The notes under the pieces are model-generated. The model saw nothing but the letters and a program-made list of their open reading frames with translations, was not told the DNA's origin and searched no databases. 64,000 nt of DNA from Halobaculum sp. CBA1158 (lineage in GTDB: Archaea; Halobacteriota; Halobacteria; Halobacteriales; Haloferacaceae). This document shows positions 34,590 through 43,111 of the stretch, in pieces. The stretch spans positions 124,001 through 188,000 of the forward strand of contig NZ_CP090371.1 in NCBI RefSeq assembly GCF_021431925.1, written 5' to 3'. A program made the translations under genes and the position numbers. Positions within the stretch are counted from its first letter, which is position 1; every line of letters begins with the position of its first letter.

Positions 34590-35342
34590 ATGCCCTCCGA
34601 TCGCACAGCACTCGTGATCCTCCTCGTCGGGCTCCTGCTGGTCCCGGGCCCGGCGTACGCGTTCGCGCTCGACGACCTCGGCCAGGAGGAACGGCACCGA
34701 AGCTCGACGGGGTACTCCGCTACTGAAGTCGACGTTTCGAACGACACGGTGCTGGCGGATCGCTACGGGACCGAACTCTCCGTCCGGCCGTCGAGCTTCC
34801 AGTATCGCCACGTCCGCGAGCGCTACCGCGCGCCGAACCGGACGCGCGAGACGCTCGAAGCCGCGATGGCCGACGGTGACGCGGCCGTCGAGTCGGACGC
34901 GGTCGCCGCCGACCTCCGTCGGCTCGACCGGAACCACTCGTTCCTGACGGCCGAGTACGACACCTACTACGCGTTCGATGTCGCCGACGGCGAACTCACG
35001 GCGACGCCCGCGAACGACGCCGAGGTCGCCGGGGTCGTCCGAGACCAGTTGGTCGTGAACTACAGCGCGCTCCCGCCCGACGAGCGGCGCACGTTCCGGA
35101 AGATCCGCAACGCGACCGCCTCCGAAGAGGCGTTCGACTACCGGCCGTGGAGCGACGAGCCGGTCCCCGAACGGCCGATCGTCGAGCGCGACGGACGGTA
35201 CTACGCCGTCGAGGTCACCTCCCACACCGACGACTTCGATTTCCCCGACGGACTGCTGCTCGGGCTGGCCGGCTCCGGCGTCGGCGTCGTCGCTGTGGTG
35301 GGGGGACTCGGCACCCTCGGGTACAATCGCTGGCGAGGCTGA
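34590..35342 (+). CDS. Exported membrane-anchored protein
   Basis: 250 residues from ATG 34590. The N-terminal hydrophobic segment (LVILLVGLLLVPGPAYAFA) resembles a signal peptide with AxA cleavage near AYAFA. A C-terminal helix (GLLLGLAGSGVGVVAVVGGL) ends in YNRWRG, a typical membrane anchor with positive stop. The extracellular part is acidic. No known fold recognised. Confidence 0.7.
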   Translation: MPSDRTALVILLVGLLLVPGPAYAFALDDLGQEERHRSSTGYSATEVDVSNDTVLADRYGTELSVRPSSFQYRHVRERYRAPNRTRETLEAAMADGDAAVESDAVAADLRRLDRNHSFLTAEYDTYYAFDVADGELTATPANDAEVAGVVRDQLVVNYSALPPDERRTFRKIRNATASEEAFDYRPWSDEPVPERPIVERDGRYYAVEVTSHTDDFDFPDGLLLGLAGSGVGVVAVVGGLGTLGYNRWRG

Positions 35343-35378
35343 CGTGAGACGGGAGACCGGCCCCGCGACGGCCCCGAC

Positions 35379-35972
35379 TCAGCCGTGCCGTTCGATCACG
35401 CGCTGTGCGGCCTGCGCTTTCTCCTTCCAGCCGTAGCCGGCCTCGTACACGTGACGCTTGCTGTCGACGAGCTGCTCGGGACTGGACTCCTCGAAGCCGC
35501 CCCGCTCCCAGGTGCCCGACCGGTGGAGCCAGTCGATGACGTTCTCTCGGGTCTCCGCCCACGAGAGACCGACCATCTCGTACCAGGCTATCAGACTGAA
35601 TATCGCGTTGTCGTGACACCCCGGATAGCTCCCCTCGCGGTAGACGGTCGCCATCGGCTCGCGGGTGGGCTCGGACACCTCCTCGCGGTAGCGCTCGGCG
35701 GTGAGCAGCTCCAGCGTGTCGCCGTTCTCTTCGATGCGGCCCTCGCGCCGGAGCAGGTCCAGCGCGGCGCGGTGGAGCCCGGACCACTCCCCGTGGACGG
35801 CGTGCTGGAGCGCCGATTCGGTGACGGACTCGTCGACGAGCACGGTCAGGACGTCCGTGTACGCCTGCTCGATGTGGTGCCACTCGGTCCCCTCGAAGTC
35901 GCAGTCGGCGTCGTGCAGGCTGTTCGTGGTGCGACAGCCCGGACAGGGATACGCGAACCGTGGCACGGTCAC
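35379..35972 (-). CDS. Conserved haloarchaeal zinc-finger protein
   Basis: 197 residues from GTG 35972. The N-terminus has zinc-ribbon motif YPCPGCRTTNSLHDADC. The rest is helical, with CHDNAIFSLIAWYEMVGLSW and SGTWERGGF conserved-looking blocks. Such proteins are haloarchaeal-specific (DUF7474-like, from memory) and their role is unknown. A downstream GTG at 35966 is an alternative start. Confidence 0.65.
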   Translation of the reverse strand: MTVPRFAYPCPGCRTTNSLHDADCDFEGTEWHHIEQAYTDVLTVLVDESVTESALQHAVHGEWSGLHRAALDLLRREGRIEENGDTLELLTAERYREEVSEPTREPMATVYREGSYPGCHDNAIFSLIAWYEMVGLSWAETRENVIDWLHRSGTWERGGFEESSPEQLVDSKRHVYEAGYGWKEKAQAAQRVIERHG

Positions 35973-36073
35973 TCTCCGATGGGTGCGTTCCCGCCTTAGA
36001 TGTCGTGGTTCGCCGATCGGGGGGCGGCACTCGACACCCGATTTCCCGGAGTTCGACCGACGGGCTCCGACGC

Positions 36074-36895
36074 TCAGGGCTCGTGGACGTGCCCGCACTC
36101 GGGACACTTCACCTCCTCGCCGCGCACCTCCGCGCTTGCCTCCCGAACGTCGCGCATCACCGAGGAGATCTTGTCCTCGGCGGCCAGCTCCTCCTCGACG
36201 GCGAGGTCCGCGCCCTCGACCTCCAGCAGGAACTTCGCGACCTCCGTCGACTCGTACATCACGTCGTCGAGGTCCTCGGCGGTGAAAAAGCCCGACATCG
36301 CGCCGTAGAGGAACGTCGCGCCCGCCTTTCGCACCTTCTCCTCGAAGGAGGCGCGCGCCTGGTTCACCGCCTGCGGCGTGTAGGTGTCGGTCATGAACGG
36401 CACGAGTTCCGGGAGGTTCTCGCCGATCTTCGTCATCTCGACGCCCGTCTCCGTCCGGAAGTCCGCACACAGCCGCGCGATCGCCCACTCGCGGGCGGTG
36501 ACGTACGTGCGGTCGCGGAGGAACTCGTTGACGCGGTCGTACTCGGCGCGCTCCATCTTCTGGAAGCGGTCGTACTTCGCCACGTCCTCCGGCACGTCGG
36601 CCCCGACGTCCGGTCCCGGAACCGATCCCTCGCCGGCGCGGTCCGCGTCGTCGGCGTCGCCGGTTCGGTCGGCGTCGCCGCCGTCGTCGTCGCCGTCGCC
36701 GGTGCGGTCATCGGCGGCCTCGCTGGCCCCTCCGTCGTTTCCGGCGGCTCCGTCGACATCGCGCTCCTCACGGGCGTCGGCTCCGGCGGCCGTCTCGCGC
36801 TCGTCCGTCTCGCCGGCGACCTCGCCGCCGTCGGTCGCGCCCGTCCCGGCGGCCTCGGCGGCCGGACTCTGTCTCTCCCCGGAGTCGTCGGTCAT
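36074..36895 (-). CDS. DUF5806-family protein with disordered acidic N-terminus
   Basis: 273 residues. The first 100 are Asp/Gly/Ala-rich low complexity. The core begins PEDVAKYDRFQKMERAEYDR and includes FLRDRTYVTAREWAIARLCA and LYGAMSGFFTAEDLDDVMYE, a strongly conserved haloarchaeal module. A terminal zinc knuckle (CPECGHVHEP) follows. The TATA-like element CTTTTTCT lies at about 36,920-36,928, 27 bases before the ATG. Function unknown; the core looks DNA- or RNA-interacting but this is only guesswork. Confidence 0.8.
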   Translation of the reverse strand: MTDDSGERQSPAAEAAGTGATDGGEVAGETDERETAAGADAREERDVDGAAGNDGGASEAADDRTGDGDDDGGDADRTGDADDADRAGEGSVPGPDVGADVPEDVAKYDRFQKMERAEYDRVNEFLRDRTYVTAREWAIARLCADFRTETGVEMTKIGENLPELVPFMTDTYTPQAVNQARASFEEKVRKAGATFLYGAMSGFFTAEDLDDVMYESTEVAKFLLEVEGADLAVEEELAAEDKISSVMRDVREASAEVRGEEVKCPECGHVHEP

Positions 36896-37196
36896 GACGC
36901 CCCGTAACCGACCGACCGAGAAAAAGCCGTCCCCGCGTCGGTCGGGCGTCCGACGGGTCGCGCACGGCTTCCGTCGCTGTCTTCGGTGCCGTCGCTGTCC
37001 TCGGCGACCGCGTCGCCGTCGCGGTCGATGCCATCGCCACCGCCGCAGTCGCCACCGCCGTCGTCGAGACTGTCGCAGCCATCGTCGAGACTGTCGTCGC
37101 TGTTACCGGGACCGCCAGCGGTCGCGGTCACCGTCACGGCCGGCGATCGTCGTCGCCGGCGGCACGTTTTTGTCCGGCCCAGCCGACCGTCGGCGC
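36896..37196. other. Intergenic region with low-complexity repeats
   Basis: 301 bases hold the promoters of the DUF5806 gene and of the stress protein (ACGTTTTTGT at 37163-37172). The middle is rich in GTCGTCGAGACTGTCG repeats. On the minus strand a weak open frame (Asp/Gly-rich) spans it, but its promoter-overlapping position makes it doubtful. No tRNA or recognised RNA seen. Confidence 0.4.
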
Positions 37197-37565
37197 ATGA
37201 AGGTACTGCTGGGCGTCGGCGGGAGCGAGGACTCCTTCCGGGCGCTCGAGGAGACCGTCGAACGGGCGCGGGCCGCCGGCGACGACCTCACGGTCGCGGT
37301 CGTCGAGAACCCGCAGTCCGACCACACGCCCGACGCCGTCGAGGACCGCGTGCGATCGGTGCTCTCGGAGGTCGACCTCGCGGCCGACGTGCGCCGCGTC
37401 GAGGGCGACGCCGGCAGCCGGATCGTCGCCATCGCCGAGGAGGAGGGGTTCGACCAGATCGCCATCGGCGGGGGCGAGACGAGCCCGATGGGCAAGATCA
37501 ACCTCGGCAGCATCGCCCAGTTCGTCCTGCTGAACTCCCACGTCTCTGTGAAACTGGTCAGATGA
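37197..37565 (+). CDS. Universal stress protein
   Basis: 122 residues. MKVLLGVGGSEDSFRALEE starts the UspA fold, and the ATP-binding loop GGGETSPMGKINLGSIAQFVL matches G-2x-G-9x-G-S patterns. The protein likely binds ATP and responds to stress. It overlaps the next gene by four bases (ATGA), so both are made together. Confidence 0.9.
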   Translation: MKVLLGVGGSEDSFRALEETVERARAAGDDLTVAVVENPQSDHTPDAVEDRVRSVLSEVDLAADVRRVEGDAGSRIVAIAEEEGFDQIAIGGGETSPMGKINLGSIAQFVLLNSHVSVKLVR

Positions 37566-38122
37566 GCGGCGACCGCATCTACCCGGACGAGCCCGCCGGC
37601 CCGTTCGAGCCGCCGCCGACGACCTTCGAGGACCGCGAGGGTCGCGCCATCGAGATCCGACCGTACCCCCCGGACGCCGACGGTGAGTCCGGCGAGGCGG
37701 CCTTCGAGTCGCTCGTCGAGATGTACCTCGCGTTCGACCCCGCCGACCGCGCGCAGGGGATCCCCCCGGGTCGGGAGTCGGACGTGCGGTCGTGGCTGGA
37801 GACGATCCTCGGAGACGGCGGCTACAACGTCATCGCCTGGGAGGGAGACACCGCCGCCGGCCACGCCACGCTGGTCCCCGACGGCGACGCCTACGAACTG
37901 GCGATCTTCGTGCTCCAGGCGTACCAGGGCGCGGGCATCGGCACGCACCTGATGGAGGCGCTGTTGGGCCACGGTGCCGACAACGGCGTCAAGAACGTGT
38001 GGCTCACCGTCGAGCGGTGGAACCGGGCGGCCGTCGGCCTCTACAAGAAGGTCGGCTTCGAGACCAGCGACGCCGAGTCGTTCGAGTTGGAGATGACCGC
38101 CCGGCTCGCGACCCCGGAGTAG
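37562..38122 (+). CDS. GNAT-family N-acetyltransferase
   Basis: 186 residues. The acetyl-CoA site is LQAYQGAGIGTHLMEALLGH (Q/R-x-x-G-x-G/A), followed by VWLTVERWNRAAVGLYKKVG (motif B). Family enzymes acetylate amino groups of small molecules or proteins. It is translationally coupled to the stress protein, suggesting regulation or modification in stress. Confidence 0.88.
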   Translation: MSGDRIYPDEPAGPFEPPPTTFEDREGRAIEIRPYPPDADGESGEAAFESLVEMYLAFDPADRAQGIPPGRESDVRSWLETILGDGGYNVIAWEGDTAAGHATLVPDGDAYELAIFVLQAYQGAGIGTHLMEALLGHGADNGVKNVWLTVERWNRAAVGLYKKVGFETSDAESFELEMTARLATPE

Positions 38123-38165
38123 CGGCCGTCGGCGACGACGCTCCTCGCCGCGCGGGTCGCGGGTG

Positions 38166-38903
38166 TCACAGGTACTCCACGTCCGTCGCCTCGGTCCCCC
38201 AGATCCGCCAGTTCCCCTCGTACTCCCGTAACACGTGGACTCCCTCGGTTCTGTTGTCGCGGAACTCCCCGTCGCCCTCGGCGGTCGTTACCTGTATGAA
38301 CCGGACACGCGCCTCGGGCGGCTCCTCGCAGTCGTCCTCCTGGACTTGTAGCGGGCGCAGCTCCGACTGCTCCTCACAGCCACACCCGTCTTGCACCTGT
38401 AGCGGTCGGAACAGCGACTTGTCCTGGCAGTCGTCCTCCTGGACCTGCAGCGGCCGGATCGCTGAGAACGCCCCGTCGTCGGTTCCGTCGCCGAAGCCGC
38501 CGTCGTCGGTCCCCGGTTCGTCGCCGGACGTCTCGGGTCGCTCGACCACCGTCACCTCCTCGAGTTCGTACTCCAGATCGTACTCACCCCACGCCTCGCG
38601 GGCCTGGTCGATGGCGGCCTCGTACTCCGGCGCGTCGGGGTGAAGGGTTCGCCGGTAGGCATCGAGATCCTCCCGGTTGAGCGCCGCCACGTTCTCGCGC
38701 ACGACCGCCATGTACGGATTCGACGACCCGATCGGTCCACCGGGATCGCCCTCGTCACCACCGTTCGCGCTGTCGGTCGTGTCACCGTCACCGGGGCGTC
38801 GTGTTCGGGTCGGATCGCCGTCCGACCCGTCGCCGGAGAGACACCCCGAAACCGCGACTGCTGCGGCCGTCGCCGTTGCACGAAGCGCGGTGCGTCTATC
38901 CAT
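38166..38903 (-). CDS. Tat-secreted lipoprotein with a three-repeat cysteine insertion
   Basis: 245 residues. The N-terminus MDRRTALRATATAAAVAVSG has twin Arg and then Cys21 of a lipobox (AVSGCLSG), so it is exported folded and lipid-anchored. Residues 63-120 and 198-245 look like the halves of an NTF2/SnoaL-like fold (SNPYMAVVRENVAALNREDL and GVHVLREYEGNWRIWGT). Between them, residues 149-193 contain RPLQVQ three times (150, 166, 183), each followed by acidic and Cys residues. The insert is unusual and probably a repeat expansion or a metal/disulfide site. Confidence 0.75.
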   Translation of the reverse strand: MDRRTALRATATAAAVAVSGCLSGDGSDGDPTRTRRPGDGDTTDSANGGDEGDPGGPIGSSNPYMAVVRENVAALNREDLDAYRRTLHPDAPEYEAAIDQAREAWGEYDLEYELEEVTVVERPETSGDEPGTDDGGFGDGTDDGAFSAIRPLQVQEDDCQDKSLFRPLQVQDGCGCEEQSELRPLQVQEDDCEEPPEARVRFIQVTTAEGDGEFRDNRTEGVHVLREYEGNWRIWGTEATDVEYL

Positions 38904-38969
38904 GCTCCCGGATTCGCCTCACGGGCAAATACTGTTTCGCTGTTACTTGGCCGTGTCCTCAAGGTCGGA

Positions 38970-39416
38970 TTACACCGACAGGACGGGCTGGCTCGCGTAC
39001 AGCAGGACGTACTCGGCGGCCTTCTCCAGCACCTCGCCGGGCTCGCCCGTGAGCGGCTCGCGCGGGATCACAATGAAGTCGGCGTCGAGGTCCTCGGCGG
39101 TGTCGAGGATGACCGACCCGGGGTGGGTGGTCTTGCGCTTCGTCGAGAAGCCGTAGGCGATGGAGGAGGAGACGGGGACGCCCTCGGCCTCGGCGATGGC
39201 CCTGACCGAGTCGGTGAACGCCTCGGTGTCCTCGGCGACCTCCGACTGGTCGACGGCGGATTCCTCGATGGCGCGGACGACCTCCTCGCCGAGCACGTAC
39301 ACCGCGTGCACCTGCGCGCCGTAGCGCTCGGCGACGGCGACGGCGTACTCCACCGCCTCCAGCGACTCGTCGCTCCCGTCGACGGGAACCAACACGCGAT
39401 CGACGGTCAGGCTCAT
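38970..39416 (-). CDS. Universal stress protein
   Basis: 148 residues with N-terminal VDRVLVPVDGSDESLEAVEY and the acidic sequence (EESAVDQSEVAEDTEAFTDS) characteristic of UspA-type proteins. The C-terminal ATP loop is reduced (PREPLTGEPGEVLEKAAEYV), so ATP binding is uncertain. It is one of two stress proteins within 2 kb. Confidence 0.85.
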   Translation of the reverse strand: MSLTVDRVLVPVDGSDESLEAVEYAVAVAERYGAQVHAVYVLGEEVVRAIEESAVDQSEVAEDTEAFTDSVRAIAEAEGVPVSSSIAYGFSTKRKTTHPGSVILDTAEDLDADFIVIPREPLTGEPGEVLEKAAEYVLLYASQPVLSV

Positions 39417-39587
39417 ACGCGTGCCTGCGGCGGAGGGCGTGAAAGGTGTTCCCCTCGTCGCCGTTTCGTGCCGTCGTCGACCGCCCTCGCCGGCCGGTCT
39501 CCCCCGACCGAGGTCGGTATCAACACCCCGACCCGGGCGGCCGGCAGCGACGATCCGGCCCGCGCGGCCGAGCGCCGGCGGCGAAAC

Positions 39588-39605
39588 GTTTACCGAGCGG
39601 TAAGC
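39588..39605. promoter_or_regulatory. TetR-type operator upstream of the CoA-transferase
   Basis: GTTTACCGAGCGGTAAGC, with matching arms on both sides of the centre. It shares TTTAC-N6-GTAA with sites at 41651 and 45891. It lies 123 bases before the CoA-transferase ATG and 34 bases before a possible small leader frame. The TetR gene between the sites is the likely regulator. Confidence 0.65.
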
Positions 39606-39621
39606 GAACTACGCGGTACGA

Positions 39622-39714
39622 ATGACACCGAACCACACGTCGACGCTGGGAGCGCCCCCGCGGACCGCGGTCGAGGAGGACGCGCCCAGCCCGACCGTCG
39701 GAGGCGACGCATGA
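39622..39714 (+). CDS. Possible 30-residue leader peptide
   Basis: ATG 39622 to TGA 39714 encodes MTPNHTSTLGAPPRTAVEED and ten more residues. It overlaps the CoA-transferase ATG by ATGA. The gap between the operator and the CoA-transferase is otherwise long. It may couple translation, or be chance; the sequence is not similar to any known peptide. Confidence 0.3.
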   Translation: MTPNHTSTLGAPPRTAVEEDAPSPTVGGDA

Positions 39715-40934
39715 GCGACGGCGACGACGGGCGGATCCTCGAGGGGGTCACCGTGCTCGACCTCTCGACGTTCGTCACCGGCGGCTTCTGCTCGGCGATG
39801 CTCGCGAACCAGGGCGCGGAGGTCGTCAAGGTCGAACAGCCCGGATACGGCGACGCGGTCCGTCACTCCGGCCCGCCGTTCATCCAGGGGGAGTCCCCGT
39901 ACTACTGGACGCTGAGCTACGGGAAGAAGAGCATCGAACTCGACCTGAAGAACCCCGAAGCGAAAGAGGCGCTGTACGACCTCGTCGAGGAGACGGACGT
40001 GTTCATTCAGAACTACCGACCCGGGACCGCCGAGCGACTCGACGTGGACTACGAGACGCTCTCGGAGTACAACGACGACCTGATCTACCTGGCGATCTCG
40101 GCGTTCGGACAGACCGGCCCCTGGAGCGAGCGCTCGGGGTACGACCTGCTCATCCAGGGAATGAGCGGGATCATGAACGTCACCGGCGAGGAGGGCCGCC
40201 AGCCCGTGAAGGTCGGCCTGCCGATGACGGACCTCATCACGGCGATGTGGGCCGCCTTCGGCGCGACGACGGCGCTGTACCGTCGCGAGCGGACCGGCGA
40301 GGGGGAGTACATCGATCTGGGGATGTTGGAGGCGACCCTCCCGTGGCTCACCAAGCAGGCGGGGATGGTGTTCGCCGGCGAGGAGACCAAGCGGATGGGG
40401 ACGAAAGACCCCGTCCTCGCGCCGTATCAGACGTTCGAGACGAAAGACGGCTTCATCAACATCTGCATCCTCAACGAGAAGCTGTGGGGGGAGCTGTGTG
40501 AAGCGCTCGACCGGCCGGACCTCCCGGCGGACGACCGCTTCGAGCAGAACGCCGACCGCGTCGACCACCTCGAGGAACTGGAGGCCGAGATCGAGGCGAC
40601 GCTCGCCGAGCGGACCACCGACGAGTGGATCGAGATCATCGCGGAGGACGCGGGGGTGCCCGCCGGCCCCGTCTATGACGTGGAGGAGGCGCTGAACAAC
40701 CCCCAGATCGACGCCCGAGGCACCGTCACCGAGATCGACCACCCCGAACTGGGGGAGATCCCCGTGATCGAGCACCCGTTGAAGTTCGGCTCCGCCGAGA
40801 GCGGCTTCGAGCTCCCGCCGCCGCTGCTGGGCGAGCACAACCGCGACGTGTTCCGCGAACACGGCTACTCCGAGGCGGAGATCGACCGCATGGAGGAGGC
40901 GGGCGTGTTCGGCGACCCCGACTCCGAGGAGTAG
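39711..40934 (+). CDS. Family III CoA-transferase (CaiB/BaiF type)
   Basis: 407 residues from ATG 39711; GGAGG at 39700-39704 supports this start. The family moves CoA between carboxylic acids. Catalytic Asp174 is in VGLPMTDL. Other marks are LSTFVTGGFCSAMLANQGAE near the N-terminus, GQTGPWSERSGYDLLIQGM, and GEYIDLGMLEA. It starts the activation of a carboxylic substrate to its CoA thioester. It is divergent to none; a TetR gene follows in the opposite direction. Confidence 0.93.
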   Translation: MSDGDDGRILEGVTVLDLSTFVTGGFCSAMLANQGAEVVKVEQPGYGDAVRHSGPPFIQGESPYYWTLSYGKKSIELDLKNPEAKEALYDLVEETDVFIQNYRPGTAERLDVDYETLSEYNDDLIYLAISAFGQTGPWSERSGYDLLIQGMSGIMNVTGEEGRQPVKVGLPMTDLITAMWAAFGATTALYRRERTGEGEYIDLGMLEATLPWLTKQAGMVFAGEETKRMGTKDPVLAPYQTFETKDGFINICILNEKLWGELCEALDRPDLPADDRFEQNADRVDHLEELEAEIEATLAERTTDEWIEIIAEDAGVPAGPVYDVEEALNNPQIDARGTVTEIDHPELGEIPVIEHPLKFGSAESGFELPPPLLGEHNRDVFREHGYSEAEIDRMEEAGVFGDPDSEE

Positions 40935-40989
40935 CTGACGCGGCGGAGTCGCCGTCGCAGTAACGGTCGCGGTCGCGGTTGCGGATTCC

Positions 40990-41601
40990 CTACGCCTCGT
41001 ACAGCGAGTCGAGCACGAACTCGTCGATGGCGCGGCGGGCCTGTTCGGGGGCGTCCTCGTGCCCCAGCGAGATCCGCCGGCCGCGGGCCGCGTGGATCAC
41101 GTCGGTGACGAGTTGCCCCATCAGCGTCGCGTCCACGTCGCGGAACTCGCCCGACTCGATCCCCTCTTCGACGACCTCGACGATGCTCCCGCGGATCCGG
41201 TCGTAGTGCTCGTCGAATATCTCGCGGTGCGCCTCGTCGTTCTGCGCGTAGGTGTACAGCTCGTGGTACACCTTCATCCGGTCCCAGTGGCCGAACTCCT
41301 CGAACTCCGGTCCGAACAGACACTGGTCGATCCGCGCGTCCAGTTCCGTCCGCGGGTCCGCGTCCGCTTCGACCTCGACGCTCCCCTCGTACTGGTCGAT
41401 GACGTGCTCCAGAAACGACGACAGCAGGTCGTACTTCCCGTCGAAGTGGTAGTGGATCACCTGTCGGGTGAGGTCCATCTCCTCGCCGATGTCCCGCATG
41501 CGGAGGTCCTTGTACCCGTGCTTGCTCAGCGCGCGAAAGGTCGCCTCCATGATCACCTCCCTCGTGTCCTTGGCGGAGACCGTCTCGGAGGAATCGCTCA
41601 T
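40990..41601 (-). CDS. TetR-family transcriptional regulator
   Basis: 203 residues from ATG 41601. The HTH is MRDIGEEMDLTRQVIHYHFD, a standard TetR DNA-binding end (residues 35-55). The rest is the helical ligand domain (VYHELYTYAQNDEAHREIFD). The TATA box TATTATATG (41622-41631, minus strand) is 27 bases before the start. Its operator-like site is 50 bases upstream. It is the best candidate to bind the three shared palindromes; the inducer is unknown. Confidence 0.92.
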   Translation of the reverse strand: MSDSSETVSAKDTREVIMEATFRALSKHGYKDLRMRDIGEEMDLTRQVIHYHFDGKYDLLSSFLEHVIDQYEGSVEVEADADPRTELDARIDQCLFGPEFEEFGHWDRMKVYHELYTYAQNDEAHREIFDEHYDRIRGSIVEVVEEGIESGEFRDVDATLMGQLVTDVIHAARGRRISLGHEDAPEQARRAIDEFVLDSLYEA

Positions 41602-41650
41602 ACGTCCTCTCACACGGAGAGGCATATAATACGATTGCCCCGACCGCCGT

Positions 41651-41668
41651 GTTTACCGTGCGGTAAAC
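41651..41668. promoter_or_regulatory. TetR-type operator between TetR and amidohydrolase
   Basis: GTTTACCGTGCGGTAAAC: 8 of 9 base pairs match around the centre, the best of the three sites. It overlaps the probable promoter of the amidohydrolase at 41702 and lies 50 bases before TetR, so it can control both. Confidence 0.75.
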
Positions 41669-41701
41669 TTTTGTCCTCCTGGTCAAACCCACAGCCCGGA
41701 G

Positions 41702-43057
41702 ATGCCACAAACGATCATTCAGGATGGGACGGTCGTCTCGCTCGACCCCGACATCGGGACGCTCGAGGGGGCCGACGTGCTGATCGAGGACGGCGAGATC
41801 GTCGAGATCGGCGGGGACCTCGCGGACGCGAACGCCGAGCCGATCGACGCGTCGGGCAAGATCGTCTTCCCGGGACTCGTCGACTCGCACATCCACCTCG
41901 CGCAGACCCAGGTACGGGGCATCGCCGGGGACTGGTCGCTCATGAACGAGTACTTCGACCACATGCTCGGCAACATCACCGGGCTCTACCGACCCGAGGA
42001 CATGTACCTCGGCGGCCTCTTCGGGGCGTTCGAGAAGCTTCACACGGGGACGACGACGGCCCTGGACTGGTCGTACCCCAACACGCTCGAACACGGCGAA
42101 CGCGCCGTCGACGCGCTGCAGGACGCCGGGATCCGCGCGGTGTACACCTACGGCCCGCCGGGAGACGACGCGGCAAAGTGGTGGTTCGAGAGCGACGTCG
42201 GACTCCCGGAGGAGAACATCCGCGAGCTTCACGAGGAGGCGATCCGCGACGACGACCTGCTCAGCCTGGCGCTCGGGCTTCGGGGGCCGGACTTCTGTAC
42301 CGACGAGACGGCCCGAGCGGACCTGGAACTGGCGCGCGACCTGGACGCGCTCTCGACCATCCACATGGGCGCGGCGCTGTGGCCGTCGTCGGTGTACGGC
42401 GAGGACTACCAGGGGTTCGGCGCGATCGAGGACATGCTCGGCCCCGACGTGAACGTCGCCCACGGCAACCACTTCGCGCAGGAGGACATCGACCACGCCG
42501 TCGAGCAGGGCGTCTCCTTCTCGTCGACGCCGGAGGTCGAGATGCAGATGGGCCACGGCATCCCCGTCACCGGGAAGGTGCTGGAGGCGGGCGGCCGCCC
42601 GGCGTGGGGCGTCGACGTCTGCTCGAACGTCAGCGGCGACATGGGCTCGCAGATGCGCATCGGCATGCAGCTCCAGCGGATGTTCGACAACCAGGCGGTC
42701 CTGGAGGGCGACGAGGAGGTCACCGAGGTCTCCATCGCCGCCCGCGACACCCTGGAGATGGCGACGATCGAGGGCGCTCGCGCGCTCGGTCTGGACGACG
42801 AGATCGGGACGCTCACCCCCGGCAAGCGCGCCGACGTGGTGGTGCTCGACGCGAGCGACTTCATGACCGCCCCGTCGCACTCGCCGATCGAGACGATCGT
42901 CTTCCAGTCGGACCCCTCCCACATCGACACGGTCCTCGTCGACGGCGAGCCGGTCAAGCGCGACGGCGAACTGACGAACGACCTCGTCGAGTCGGAGTTC
43001 GACCGGTTCGTCGAGTCCGGCCACCGGCTCGTCGACGAGGCCGGGATCGAGCTCTGA
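41702..43057 (+). CDS. Amidohydrolase-family deaminase/hydrolase
   Basis: 451 residues. HIH at residues 63-65 (VDSHIHLAQT), His in STIHMGAALW, His in VAHGNHFA and Asp in WGVDVCSNVSG are the metal and catalytic sites of the AtzA/SsnA/MtaD subgroup. The C-terminal strand DEIGTLTPGKRADVVVLDAS is typical. It probably hydrolyses or deaminates a nitrogen compound. It is 54 bases ahead of the FAH-family gene in the same operon. Confidence 0.92.
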   Translation: MPQTIIQDGTVVSLDPDIGTLEGADVLIEDGEIVEIGGDLADANAEPIDASGKIVFPGLVDSHIHLAQTQVRGIAGDWSLMNEYFDHMLGNITGLYRPEDMYLGGLFGAFEKLHTGTTTALDWSYPNTLEHGERAVDALQDAGIRAVYTYGPPGDDAAKWWFESDVGLPEENIRELHEEAIRDDDLLSLALGLRGPDFCTDETARADLELARDLDALSTIHMGAALWPSSVYGEDYQGFGAIEDMLGPDVNVAHGNHFAQEDIDHAVEQGVSFSSTPEVEMQMGHGIPVTGKVLEAGGRPAWGVDVCSNVSGDMGSQMRIGMQLQRMFDNQAVLEGDEEVTEVSIAARDTLEMATIEGARALGLDDEIGTLTPGKRADVVVLDASDFMTAPSHSPIETIVFQSDPSHIDTVLVDGEPVKRDGELTNDLVESEFDRFVESGHRLVDEAGIEL

Positions 43058-43111
43058 GACGGGCGCGACGACGCGACGCCACTCACGCGTTCTTTCACGA
43101 CACCGATACAC

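Noticed and set aside
36892-37137. Asp/Gly-rich frame on the minus strand that overlaps the DUF5806 start by ATGA
   Set aside because: It is low-complexity repeat sequence, starts with GTG, and covers the likely promoter of the DUF5806 gene. It looks like a by-product of GTC-rich DNA.
38640-39710. N-terminal extension of the CoA-transferase frame
   Set aside because: It runs through the stress-protein gene, the operator and promoter; a Shine-Dalgarno sequence marks ATG 39711.
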